From: Priapulus caudatus
Lineage: Eukaryota > Priapulida > Priapulimorpha > Priapulimorphida > Priapulidae
Reading direction: 5' to 3'
NCBI RefSeq assembly: GCF_000485595.1
Contig: NW_014577543.1
Span: 123,892-151,064 of the forward strand
Length of the DNA stretch: 27,173 nt
Shown: positions 16,101-22,558 of the stretch, one piece after another
Numbering within the stretch: position 1 is the stretch's first letter
Layout of the letters: each line of letters begins with the position of its first letter
Program-made: the position numbers and the translations under genes
The notes under the pieces: model-generated
Database searches by the model: none
Told to the model about the DNA's origin: nothing
What the model saw: only the letters and a program-made list of their open reading frames with translations

Positions 16101-19042
16101 ATCCATTTGGAAACAACATGTCGTCCAGCGACCACGTGACCGATTTTTTCCGACTCGTCATGGCGCAACTCTCTGTATACAGGGACCCTAGTGTGACCAC
16201 GACTTGTGCGCCACCTATGTGTTGAAAAAGCAAACTTCGTTATTTGAGCATTACAAGAAATAGCTTTGGTTGGGGGGGGGGTTACGCAGCTTAAAGTCTC
16301 GAGGGATTATTTTGACACGTGTCTTAACACCCGTCGTGTGTTTAGCAAATGTAAAATTTATGATTTGTTTACGTAAACTTTTGTTTGTCGCTAGCCGAAT
16401 CTGACGACACCGATAGGCAGTGGTAACAGTGGCGTGGTCGATGTTAGTCAGGGAGTTGCAGCAATGAACATTTCACCACAGGACAATACCATACCTCTCA
16501 TAGCAGGTACGTAAATATATGTATTGTGTGTGGGTGTGTCTGTGTGTGTGGGTGTGTCTGTGTGTGTGTGTGTGTCTGTGTGTGTGTGTCTGTGTGTGTG
16601 TGTGTGCGTGCGTGCGTGCGTGTGTATTTCACTGTGTACTTGCCAAACAAATGGTTAATGCGTTACGTGTAAGCATGATTGTACATGTATTTCTATTGAC
16701 ATCTTAACCATAAAAAAACATGTGCAACAACTAAACTCTCTATATAACACCTTACACATAACACTACCGGTAACACATGCATCACAGTCACTAAGCCCGC
16801 GCTTAGCGCGGGTTCCAGCTAGTATATATAATTAATAAATGTAACGTAATATAACATGAATATAATCATGTGCGAATAATGCACGTATGGTATGTATAGT
16901 TTTTTACATGCTTGCATATATAGTACAGAAGACATTCATGTTAAAGGAACTAACAGTTGTTGACAATTTGGTTCTGCTATTCGAAAAACGGTAACATGGA
17001 TTGTGAGCCGTGACCCTAAACTCACGTGCATGTGTGTGCGTGCGAGCATGTGTACATGCGTGCATGCGTGCGTGCGTGTGAGTGCGAGCATGTGTACATG
17101 CGTGCATGCATGTGTGTGCGCGTGCATATGTGTCTGTTTGTATGTGTTTATTATGTATGTATGTGTATGTGTAAAGGCTGGTTGTCATTATTATAGGTGT
17201 CCCAACTGTGCCTGTTGCACAGCAGACGAGCAATTTGGAACAAACAACTTCCCAGACTGCTACAGTAGCATCGTCGACGGCACATCCAAATGGTATAGCG
17301 CAAGTTTTAGTCGCAAAACATTCCGAATGTCTTCTATTATATATGTATTTTTCGTGTGTGTGAATTTTATTTGCGTGTAGTGTGTTGTGTCGGACATGTC
17401 TTTGCCCGATCTGGTGTGATTTATTTCGGACGTTAGTTACTGTAAACTATATATAGTTGTTTGAATCCTATTTTACGACTTTCTATACTAATACAGTGTA
17501 ATATAGTTATGTAAAATGTTTAAAAAAATATATTATCCAAGTGCTAGGAAATTCACCGAAGACTGTTTTAATGGCAAATATTACAAATATAGCTGCTTAC
17601 GTCTTTAGTAAAGCTCTTATTTTCGAGGATATCGCTTAGGCTTACAACAGAATTCTCTACATTGTGTTACAGTTCCTCTACCGGGAGCGGCGGCACCGGT
17701 GACAAGTGGCACTGAAAGTGAAAATATACCTGGCTTACCGAACATGACCCTGCCACCTATGACGACCCCCATCTCATTACCTGGCATGCCACCCATCACT
17801 GTCAGTGTCAATGTGCCGCCACCTGTTGCTGGTCAGTGACACGTTAATTACTCTTTGTTTTTTATCTTTTTTTATTATCATTTTTGAAAACGTTTTTTCA
17901 AAACTTTTTTTATTAATATCTTTTTTTTAAATAGAAAAAGTTTAGAACTATGGAAAAATAAATGGATGAAAAAATCGTCGTAGCACTAGCTTTGTGAAAT
18001 GGTAACGACATTTTTATGAAGAGCATGATTAGATTCTAGCATTATTTTCAGATAAATTATAGCTCCACCTACTGCACTTGGTCACCCTGTTTGATTAGTA
18101 AAAAGTCAGATTTTAGAAACTAGTTCAGCCACTGTCAGCCAGTGTGATTGCATTGTTTAATGAAGTGATGATGTGCCGCCTAATTCAAATTCTCTGTCAA
18201 TATTGGAAGTAGCCGCCCTGCACTTTTGAACAGGACGGCTAATTTTGATTGATTTTACCATATGTTATATAGTAAATATAAAATTTGTTGAAATCGGTAC
18301 CAGGTGGGTTTTCAGACTTATTTCCATGACTGAGGTGCGCATGCATATTGGTTTGGAAAGATGTTATTGTGAAAGTCAGGACCACAGTCATAAAAAAGGA
18401 AGAAAAGAACAAAAATAAAAGTTAAAAAAGGATAAATGGTGGTTCTAGTGTAGAATACTTATGCAGCTGCTGGGTTTTCACGAATTGTGTACCGGGGAGA
18501 AATACACATTTTTGCGGAAATAGCCGAACGGTAGTAGGGCGGAACTTCGGGATCGCTCGGGTCGACAATACACATGTGTACACATGTATACGCATTGTGA
18601 ACCCTAACCCTAATCCTAACCCTAACCCTAAACAGAAAAAAACAGAAACAAAAAACTAAACAGATGGGATTCAAACCAACGACCTATCAGACGTAACGCT
18701 CGTGTTCTACGAGCTCGGCTATTCAGCATTATTGAAAATATCACATGACATATGCTAAATAAGCAAATACCCTGGTATGTAAAATGTGTATTTCTCCCTG
18801 GTGCAATAATCGGTTTTCACAACTCGTCATCCAAGACAGTTCTCTTGTTTTTGCGCGTTGTAGGCTTGACGATGACGGCCGGTGGAGAACAGACAGCGCC
18901 CGCTCCAGGACAGCTTCCTGCTGACTTTGACTTCACGAAAACCTTTGGTGCCATCCCTCCCCCAGCTCCGTTGCCCGACTTTGCTTCCTTGCCAGCTGCG
19001 GACAGTGAGGCACCAACAGTCAACCATGCGGAATCGTCATAG
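4133..19042 (+). CDS. GORASP: Golgi reassembly stacking protein (GRASP55/65 family), one exon missing
   Basis: Nine exons join in phase: 4133-4195, 13575-13655, 14143-14346, 15122-15252, 15604-15688, 16395-16506, 17197-17292, 17673-17831 and 18864-19042, about 369 codons. GRASPs are Golgi-membrane proteins that oligomerise through N-terminal PDZ domains to hold cisternae together and serve unconventional secretion. Seen: Met-Gly start for N-myristoylation, the family-typical [14 protein letters not shown]1 with [19 protein letters not shown] and [19 protein letters not shown]2 with [21 protein letters not shown], then a Pro/Ser/Thr-rich tail (SPR region) ending NHAESS. The PDZ2 start (the NSPAALAGL-type segment, about 29 residues in vertebrates) is not found. 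It should lie between exons 3 and 4, where the 10-N gap falls. Both flanking exons are phase 0, so the frame survives without it. Invertebrates usually have one GRASP, so 55 and 65 cannot be told apart. Confidence 0.95.
4400..5215. repeat. 10-bp target site duplication of family A element
   Basis: CCCTTGAACC at 4400-4409 and again at 5206-5215; one extra C (5205) lies between the right TIR and its copy. Confidence 0.8.
4410..5204. mobile_element. Non-autonomous TIR DNA transposon, family A (795 bp)
   Basis: The ends are TAGCTCTAGTACTATAG and its complement CTATAGTACTAGAGCTA; the terminal inverted repeats extend with a few mismatches to about 45 bp (shared ACATTAACTGC block). The insertion is flanked by a 10-bp direct repeat CCCTTGAACC (4400-4409 and 5206-5215). 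A 9-10 bp duplication with long TIRs suggests a Mutator-like element, but no transposase is present. The interior is CA-rich with no plausible gene. Confidence 0.85.
5406..6860. mobile_element. Foldback element, same TIR family as A, interrupted
   Basis: The ends repeat the family A termini (TAGCTCTAGTACTATAGCC / CTCTAGTACTAGAGCTA). Almost the entire element is a long imperfect palindrome: 5447-5700 pairs with 5760-6016 plus 6803-6840, with blocks such as ATGTAATCTATGCAAATGG and its complement, around a centre near 5730. The flanks ACCGGCCTGC and ACTGCCGTGC match at 7 of 10 positions and may be a decayed 10-bp duplication. The right arm is split by the element at 6021-6796. Confidence 0.8.
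6021..6796. mobile_element. hAT-like non-autonomous element inserted in the foldback arm
   Basis: Terminal inverted repeats CAGGGGTCGAAATT and AATTTCGATCCCCTG; the CAGGGGT start is typical of hAT ends. Internal GGTATCC-type motifs recur near both ends in opposite orientation. The left arm of the host palindrome gives the uninterrupted sequence, and the break falls between ACATCT and TATGG. The 8-bp flanks do not match cleanly. A second, left-truncated copy lies at 26063-26644. Confidence 0.75.
6931..7143. mobile_element. Short inverted-repeat element with interstitial CCCTAA repeats
   Basis: GGTTCGATATATCGGAAC at 6943-6960 is the complement of GTTCCGATATATCGAACC at 7113-7130, and the similarity extends to GTACCCTGGGTA outside. 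The interior holds (CCCTAA)n. Confidence 0.55.
7059..7083. repeat. Interstitial telomere-like (CCCTAA)n
   Basis: Four CTAACC units. CCCTAA/TTAGGG is the usual animal telomere repeat; here it is internal to a mobile element. Confidence 0.85.
7186..7814. mobile_element. Foldback MITE (629 bp)
   Basis: The two halves are complements almost end to end. The outer block TGAGGGTTATTGGGACAGAA pairs with TTCTGTCCAATAACCCTCA, and an inner block ACAAACAATCAGA with TCTGATTGTTTGT. The arms are about 300 bp around a 55-bp loop (7481-7535). TATA at both outer edges may be the target duplication. No coding capacity. Confidence 0.82.
7822..8313. mobile_element. 0.5-kb repeat R, copy 1 (uninterrupted)
   Basis: Runs from GAGGGCCTCCATAGGCTGC to CTCGGAGGCTTACTGTTATA and GCCACCTTAAA. 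It matches 8830-9091 joined to 12007-12232 with many small indels. The ends are weakly inverted (TAAGGTGG-like / CCACCTTA, CAGTA..GCCTCC). Because it lacks the giant foldback, it shows the pre-insertion sequence of copy 2. Confidence 0.75.
8314..8829. other. Spacer between R copies, no gene seen
   Basis: AT-rich sequence with a single GGGTTAGGG and no open frame or repeat that I could tie to another part of the window. Confidence 0.5.
9112..9430. repeat. 20-bp minisatellite, left arm of giant foldback
   Basis: Units like AATCCCACAACACAACTGCA toward the outside and AAACGCCACAACGCAAATGC toward the inside, degenerate and with indels. The same order of subtypes occurs inverted in the right arm. 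Confidence 0.85.
9601..10480. repeat. Purine-rich tandem array, left arm of giant foldback
   Basis: Degenerate repeats built on GAGAAGCTGGTGGAGAAGG and GGAGGGGGAGAAGGG. The plus strand is almost pure A/G except at CT in each AGCTGG core. The open frames over it (Pro/Ser/Leu-rich or Glu/Gly/Arg-rich) exist because stops are rare in this composition. Confidence 0.9.
10481..11560. repeat. Pyrimidine-rich tandem array, right arm of giant foldback
   Basis: The complement of the left array: units of CCAGCTTCTCCC plus CTTCTCCCCCTCCTCC. It is somewhat longer than the left array, so the arms have changed in copy number. Open frames up to 423 codons in three frames are compositional. Confidence 0.9.
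11717..11980. repeat. 20-bp minisatellite, right arm of giant foldback
   Basis: About 13 regular units. The inner half reads TTGCGTTGTGGCGTTTGCAT and the outer half TTGTGTTGTGGGATTTGCAG. They are contiguous with no spacers, so this is not a CRISPR array. Confidence 0.92.
12293..12792. mobile_element. Inverted-repeat element (about 500 bp)
   Basis: The outer block CACACTGACACATAAGTATA (12295-12314) pairs with TATATTTATGTGTCAGTGTG (12773-12792). An inner block at 12319-12364 (GTTGCGCAGTTTGTGTAAATG) pairs with 12539-12585. The distances are asymmetric, so the right side may hold another insertion. GGGGCTCACAC is tandemly doubled near the centre. Confidence 0.65.
13575..13655 (+). CDS. GORASP: GRASP exon 2 (PDZ1)
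   Basis: 81 nt, 27 codons, between acceptor TTTTTGCAG and donor GTAATT. Encodes [18 protein letters not shown] and a following IVAIGDTRL, the ligand-groove part of PDZ1. Phase 0 at both ends. Confidence 0.95.
13894..14073. mobile_element. Small foldback MITE in GRASP intron 2
   Basis: AATTAGTCTTAAC and a following CATAGACTGTTGAC block pair with GTCAACGGTCTA and GTTAAGACTAATT on the other side. The arms are about 60 bp. It ends about 70 nt before the exon 3 acceptor. Confidence 0.7.
14143..14346 (+). CDS. GORASP: GRASP exon 3 (rest of PDZ1)
   Basis: 204 nt, 68 codons, acceptor CGTTAAG, donor GTAAAT. Begins [11 protein letters not shown] and contains [32 protein letters not shown] and SENVWHIL. 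The next family segment is missing before exon 15122-15252. Confidence 0.95.
14421..14516 (+). repeat. Dispersed TTTTTAGCTC element, short copy
   Basis: Begins TTTTTAGCTCATCTGACG with a hairpin (CATCTGAC / GTCAGATG), followed by GTGC and GTCC tetranucleotide runs and GTCCGTCAACA. The same order of parts begins the longer copy at 24611. Confidence 0.65.
14574..14583. other. Assembly gap (10 N)
   Basis: Ten Ns between the TTTTTAGCTC element and dispersed repeat copy 2. The fixed round number suggests a gap of unknown size. It lies in the intron where a GRASP PDZ2 exon is missing. Confidence 0.97.
14584..14741 (+). repeat. Dispersed repeat, copy 2
   Basis: The complement of 3160-3263 in ordered blocks, with about 55 extra bases between TACATGT and GGAGGTATGCACTC. 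Its left end is cut by the assembly gap. Confidence 0.85.
14758..14990. repeat. Degenerate GTGC/GTAC-rich simple sequence
   Basis: Purine-pyrimidine alternating tract of GTGTGCGT and GCATGC variants in the GRASP intron after exon 3. Confidence 0.85.
15122..15252 (+). CDS. GORASP: GRASP exon 4 as visible (PDZ2, central)
   Basis: 131 nt after acceptor GATGTAG; donor GTAGTG, phase 2 end. Encodes [20 protein letters not shown] followed by [10 protein letters not shown]. The donor region is duplicated 123 nt downstream (15367-15380). Confidence 0.93.
15242..15490. repeat. 123-bp tandem duplication spanning a GRASP 5' splice site
   Basis: Copy 1 begins in the exon end (GAGAGGGCAGGTAG), copy 2 at 15367 (GAGAGCAGGTATAGGG). 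Both then read CAGA.ATCCGTTAATAT, ATTTCTAA, TTGGAATTG-like sequence and AAGTGTAATAAATGCA. The copies are about 80% alike. Confidence 0.8.
15604..15688 (+). CDS. GORASP: GRASP exon 5 as visible (PDZ2 end)
   Basis: 85 nt, acceptor TGTCCCCAG, donor GTGAGT. Completes a Ser codon and reads [17 protein letters not shown], the hallmark end of PDZ2, then starts the proline-rich tail (NSPPVP). Confidence 0.95.
15768..16246. mobile_element. Foldback element in GRASP intron after the PDZ2 exon
   Basis: 15807-15843 (GTGACCTAGGGTCCCTAT, then ACAGAGAGTTGCGCC) is the complement of 16162-16197. Weaker pairing extends inward (TTTCCATATGGAA / TTCCATTTGGAAA) and outward (CGAAGTTGCAAC / GCAAACTTCG). No coding capacity; the 138-codon open frame over its left half is incidental. 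Confidence 0.7.
16395..16506 (+). CDS. GORASP: GRASP exon 6 as visible (SPR tail)
   Basis: 112 nt, acceptor TCGCTAG, donor GTACGT. Reads [20 protein letters not shown] and then a short Pro/Ile/Asn-rich stretch. It is assigned by phase continuity (0 in, 1 out) and composition like the GRASP tail; tail sequence is poorly conserved. Confidence 0.75.
16519..16625. repeat. (GT)n-rich microsatellite
   Basis: GT runs interrupted by CT and GG, starting 12 nt after the donor at 16507, then GTGC units. Confidence 0.95.
16737..16822 (+). mobile_element. Helitron-like 3' terminus
   Basis: A perfect 7-bp GC hairpin CCCGCGC-TTA-GCGCGGG (16796-16812) lies 10 nt before a terminal CTAG (16819-16822) followed by T. 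This is the expected Helitron 3' end. The 5' end is uncertain: TCTCTATATAACACC at 16737 is a candidate but is preceded by C rather than A. If right, this is an 86-bp miniature element. Confidence 0.6.
17020..17165. repeat. GTGC/ATGC-rich simple sequence with an internal direct repeat
   Basis: GTGCGAGCATGTGTACATGC occurs twice (about 17039 and 17083). It sits just before the exon acceptor at 17196. Confidence 0.88.
17197..17292 (+). CDS. GORASP: GRASP exon 7 as visible (SPR tail)
   Basis: 96 nt, acceptor TTATTATAG, donor GTATAG, phase 1 in and out. Reads [16 protein letters not shown] and a Ser/Thr/Ala-rich stretch with no stop in the required frame. Confidence 0.75.
17673..17831 (+). CDS. 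GORASP: GRASP exon 8 as visible (Pro-rich tail)
   Basis: 159 nt, acceptor TGTTACAG, donor GTCAGT, phase 1 in and out. Reads [20 protein letters not shown], then [13 protein letters not shown] and a further Pro/Met/Val-rich stretch, similar in style to the GLP/LP-rich tail of vertebrate GRASP55. Confidence 0.82.
18472..18826. mobile_element. Inverted-repeat element with two tRNA-like modules, GRASP intron 9
   Basis: GGGGAGAAATACACATTTT at 18496-18514 is the complement of AAAATGTGTATTTCTCCC at 18780-18797, with weaker GGTTTTCAC similarity outside. Just inside each arm and facing inward is a tRNA-like module: plus strand AATAGCCGAACGGTAGTAG...CGGGTCGACAAT, and minus strand (from about 18724) AATAGCCGAGCTCGTAGAAC...GTTGGTTTGAATCCC. 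The second has recognisable A-box and B-box spacing, as in tRNA-derived SINEs. Confidence 0.5.
18601..18632. repeat. Interstitial telomere-like (CCCTAA)n
   Basis: Five units with one CCTAAT variant, between the two tRNA-like modules. Confidence 0.88.
18864..19042 (+). CDS. GORASP: GRASP terminal coding exon
   Basis: 179 nt after acceptor GTTGTAG; it completes a Gly codon and runs to TAG at 19040-19042. Reads [39 protein letters not shown] and ends NHAESS. The phase (1) matches the preceding exon. Confidence 0.82.
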
Positions 19043-21039
19043 GGGTCTACTCTTGTTGGCGTAGGCTTATATATATATATATGTGTATACTCAAACACTT
19101 GTTACGATGACCCACTGTGGAAAAATCTGTATAGGAGTTTGGAGAAATCTTACGGACTATTTTACAGGCCTCCGTCGTCCCAATGGATGAGCTCCTCCGA
19201 AGCTGTTGTTGGTGATGGCTTGTGTGTCAGGAGTAACATGAAATTATGTGCTATTTATAAATATCTGTGTTTAACCCCGCACTCTTCACTTTGACCGAGT
19301 CTGGCTAGAGGCTTTTCACAGGGCGTATAGCATAAAATCTCGTGACTGTTAATAATGGTGTGCCTAAAGCTTCTCTATATAATATTATGTTATATTATGT
19401 GAGTCAATCCCAACGTTCTTCTCTAGCAAGGGTATGTTTAGTAAACCTGTATTCGGACCTACATTTTGTTGTAGTCGATTATCGGCTAATTTACCGTTGC
19501 AGATTGAAAAAAAAACAGACATTTTTACAGGATGGTATCGGAATGAATTATTTCAATGCATGTTGTGTCGCATATGTAAAAATGTGTTGTGGCGGAATGC
19601 TGTATGGCAGGATAAGCTAAAGGTTTAACACTTAGAAGCAACTATTTGCCAATGATAAAAAATTTCTATAACTGATAAAGATGTTTCTATCAAATAGAAG
19701 AAAAAGCACTGTTATGCTAGCATAGTATGCGTACAACTTGTAACAAATCAAATTTGAATCTTGAGCCAGATAGGTGGTCTGTGATAAATTTGAGTTCGAT
19801 TAAATGTCATCCATCGCTCGGGATTTGTTGCAAACTGAAATTATCGTATTTTACTGGATTTTTTAGTGAATTGTTCTGTTCTACTCACAGAACTTGTACG
19901 TAGTAGTGATAATTTTCACTTAAGAGCATGATGTTGCGTGGTAGATGAGACTGATCAAGTTGATATTGAAAAAAAGTTGGCATTTTAAAATAAATTAAGT
20001 GCCACATTCACGGAAGCCGAACGATTGCCATAGTAGTGAGAGAGGCTTTCTGTCCTTGTGGTGCAATGTCACGTAATATGAATAACATTTGCTGCTGTAG
20101 TATATGCACCGTATAGCATTAGCTGTTAATATTGATGGAGCCTTTGAACACAGGTAATGTTAATGATCATTTGTTTACGTACTTATTCTCACCGGGTGCT
20201 TGTGTTATTCCGCATAAAAAGGGATGGGTTGTTGAAGATGTGGCAACTTAACACACAGCATCCGAAATGCGGCTTGTAATTGAAACCGTATATATGGCCT
20301 TTTTGTGTAGCACTATTTATCAATTTAGAATATTGTGGACGAGTTTACATATTTGTTATCTTTATTATTGTTTTTTTCTCTTCTCCATATTTCACTGGAA
20401 CTTCCTTTAAGTGAATCTTTTTGTTAGCCAAGTAATAATTCGTTTTTGCGGTAGTAGAATCTACTAAATATAACAATTCTGAAGATCCATATTGACTTCC
20501 ACACTACCCTTGCGTATATGTACTAGTAGAATGTGTTAAATACAGTCATTGTAAAGATTCGGTTTGATTTCATCCCTCTCCATCGGTATAAAAATGCCGT
20601 GTATATTTAACGTACTGTTACACATATGGTCAAAAGATGTGCATCGATGCAACTGAAAAAATGTTAAATTTATTGAAAATAGAAAAGGCAACATATGGTA
20701 ATATTACATGAATATGAATATCTTCGCATTTCATGTGTCGCACATTTCTTTCCCACTTCTTCTTTATTCTCCTCCTGTAGATAGAGATCTAGTGACATAG
20801 CAGCAAAGAAATTAGTTCACTCACATATGGTAACAACAGGGCAACGGTGTATACTACTGTCGAGTCGATAGCTAAAAGGGATGGTAGTTACTGTAATAAA
20901 AAGCAAACGTTGGGAGATGGTGAAACAAAGTAAGACGTAAAGATTTATGCGTGTATGTAATTATGAAATCAATCGATTAAGTGTTCAATCACCATCTATA
21001 GGGCAATATTGATATATGATGACGCTGTGATCCTACATA

Positions 21040-21112
21040 GATGCGCGTGTGTATGCGTGCGTGCGTGCGTTCGTGTGTGTGCGCGCGCGTGCGTGTGCGT
21101 GCGTGCATGCAC
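21040..21112. repeat. GTGC/GCGC-rich simple sequence
   Basis: Alternating GTGCGTGC and GCGCGC units directly before the exon-like segment. Confidence 0.9.
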
Positions 21113-21146
21113 AACGGGGTGTGCTCATATGATATAGAATTATTGT

Positions 21147-21234
21147 CAGATTGGAAGTACGACGTAGACTTGTGGATCGAGAAGACAACAGCTGATACAG
21201 GAGGCGATACAGGGGGCGAGGGTCACTTATTTGA
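21147..21234 (+). other. Exon-like segment of unknown identity
   Basis: Between TTGTCAG and GAG|GTTGCT is an open stretch reading DWKYDVDLWIEKTTADTGG and then a Gly/Asp/Glu-rich end HLFE. The composition is protein-like, unlike the simple sequence on both sides. The donor is weak and I recognise no family. It may be a lost or alternative exon, part of a repeat, or chance. Confidence 0.2.
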
Positions 21235-21488
21235 GGTTGCTTCCCCCTCTCTCTTTCTTGCGCGCTCGTTCTCTCCCCTCCCTCTCTCTATACCTCTCCT
21301 TGATTCTCCCTCTCCTTCTCTCCCACTTTCCTTCGCTCTCCCTTGTATATTTGTCTCTCCCCATATCAGCTTACGCATAACCGGCTTTTAATTTATTTTA
21401 ACAGAATCAGGAAAATTATTTTTTCGCACGTGAAAAAATACACGTTCCGTGACCTCGGCGGTCCTAACCTATGAACTGAGCCATGACT

Positions 21489-21517
21489 CCGAACTCACGT
21501 ATGTGCGTGCGTGCGTG

Positions 21518-21576
<59 letters not shown>

Positions 21577-21799
21577 GCGTGTGCGTGTGCGTGTGCGTGT
21601 GCGTGTGCGTGTGCGTGTGCGTGTGCGTGTGCGTGTGTGTGTGCGTATATATGCATGCGACATGCGTATATGTGCGTGCGTGCGTGCATGCATATGTGAC
21701 ATGCGTATGTACGTGCGTGCGTGCATGCGTGCATACGTGTGTGTGAGTGAGCCTGTGTGTGCGCGCGCGTGTGTGCGCGCGCGTGTGTGTGTGTGTGTA
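21489..21799. repeat. Long (GT)n, (GTGTGC)n and GCGC simple-sequence tract
   Basis: About 25 GT units, then about 12 units of the hexamer GTGTGC, then GTGC/ATGC variants and two GCGCGCGTGTGT blocks. Cys-Val and His-Thr open frames over it are artefacts. Confidence 0.96.
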
Positions 21800-22074
21800 C
21801 AGTGGCGCCCGCAGATAGAAGCACTGGAAGCACAGTGCTTCCAGTAAATTTTCGGTTAAACAATTTTGTTCCTACATTTTGTTCCTAAATCTCTCTCGCA
21901 AGACTCACCAGATTGCATCTCCAGACGTCTACCATTGATTAAAATTTTTTCAGGGGGGGGGCATGCCCCCAGACCCCCCTAGCATGCAGCGCGCCTACGG
22001 CGCTTGCTTTTTATTAGCACTGAGGATTTTATCCGTCTGTGCTTCTACTTTCGTAAGACCTGTGGGCGCCAGTG
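21800..22074. mobile_element. Short hAT-like MITE inside a (GT)n tract (275 bp)
   Basis: CAGTGGCGCCCGCAGAT at the left end is the complement, with three mismatches, of ACCTGTGGGCGCCAGTG at the right end. The CAGTGGCG start is hAT-like. GT-rich sequence flanks both sides. The interior has an AAGCACTG...CAGTGCTT hairpin near the left end and a G-rich GGGGGGGGGCATGCCCCC palindrome. Confidence 0.65.
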
Positions 22075-22455
22075 CATGTATGTGTGTGTGCGCGTGTGTA
22101 TTTGTGAGTGTTGTAAGTACATTTTTATGTGTGTTATATAAAGTGTAGAAGTTATATAAGTTATATAAGTGTTATAAAATGTATAATAAATTACATATGA
22201 TATATGTGCAAATAAAATTACTCAAATAGGAAGTAAAATGGAGGAACTGCATGGGGGTGGGGGGCCCACTGCCTGAACCTCATGTAAAAATATGGCATTT
22301 CCCATGATATCACAATTTCCAGTTCTTTTTAATCTCATATATCATTTTTTTAAAGTTTATCGCTGGTGTTTTCCGGTTTCCAGATGTTCCTATACCCCGC
22401 CCCCTCTAAAATCATAACATAGACCGACCCAGTTGCGGACCAAAACAGAAATTGA

Positions 22456-22463
22456 TGACGTCA
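22456..22463 (+). promoter_or_regulatory. CRE palindrome TGACGTCA at the HD-PTP start
   Basis: A perfect 8-bp CREB/ATF site 8 nt before the start codon, in the 5' leader or core promoter. A match this close to the ATG is notable, but function is inferred. Confidence 0.45.
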
Positions 22464-22471
22464 CTGAGAAA

Positions 22472-22558
22472 ATGGAGGCTGTTCCTCTAATGCCGATGAT
22501 CTCTCTGGAGCTCAAAACAAGCCCAGAATCGACAGACTTTTCAGCAGCACTTAAAAAG
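22472..22558 (+). CDS. PTPN23: HD-PTP exon 1
   Basis: 87 nt, 29 codons from ATG to donor GTTTGT. Reads MEAVPLMPMISLELKTSPES and ends FSAALKK. Confidence 0.93.

Larger units (their letters stand above)
19043..22471. other. GRASP 3' flank and intergenic region
   Basis: No further gene is secure. Candidate GRASP polyadenylation signals are ATTAAA (19799) and AATAAA (19989), both distant from the stop. It contains the (GT)n tracts, the small TIR element at 21800 and an unassigned exon-like segment at 21147-21234, listed separately. Confidence 0.5.

Noticed and set aside
18817-19098. 93-codon minus-strand open frame opposite the last GRASP exon
   Set aside because: Antisense shadow of a GC-rich exon; the plus strand has the correct splice phase and family-like composition.
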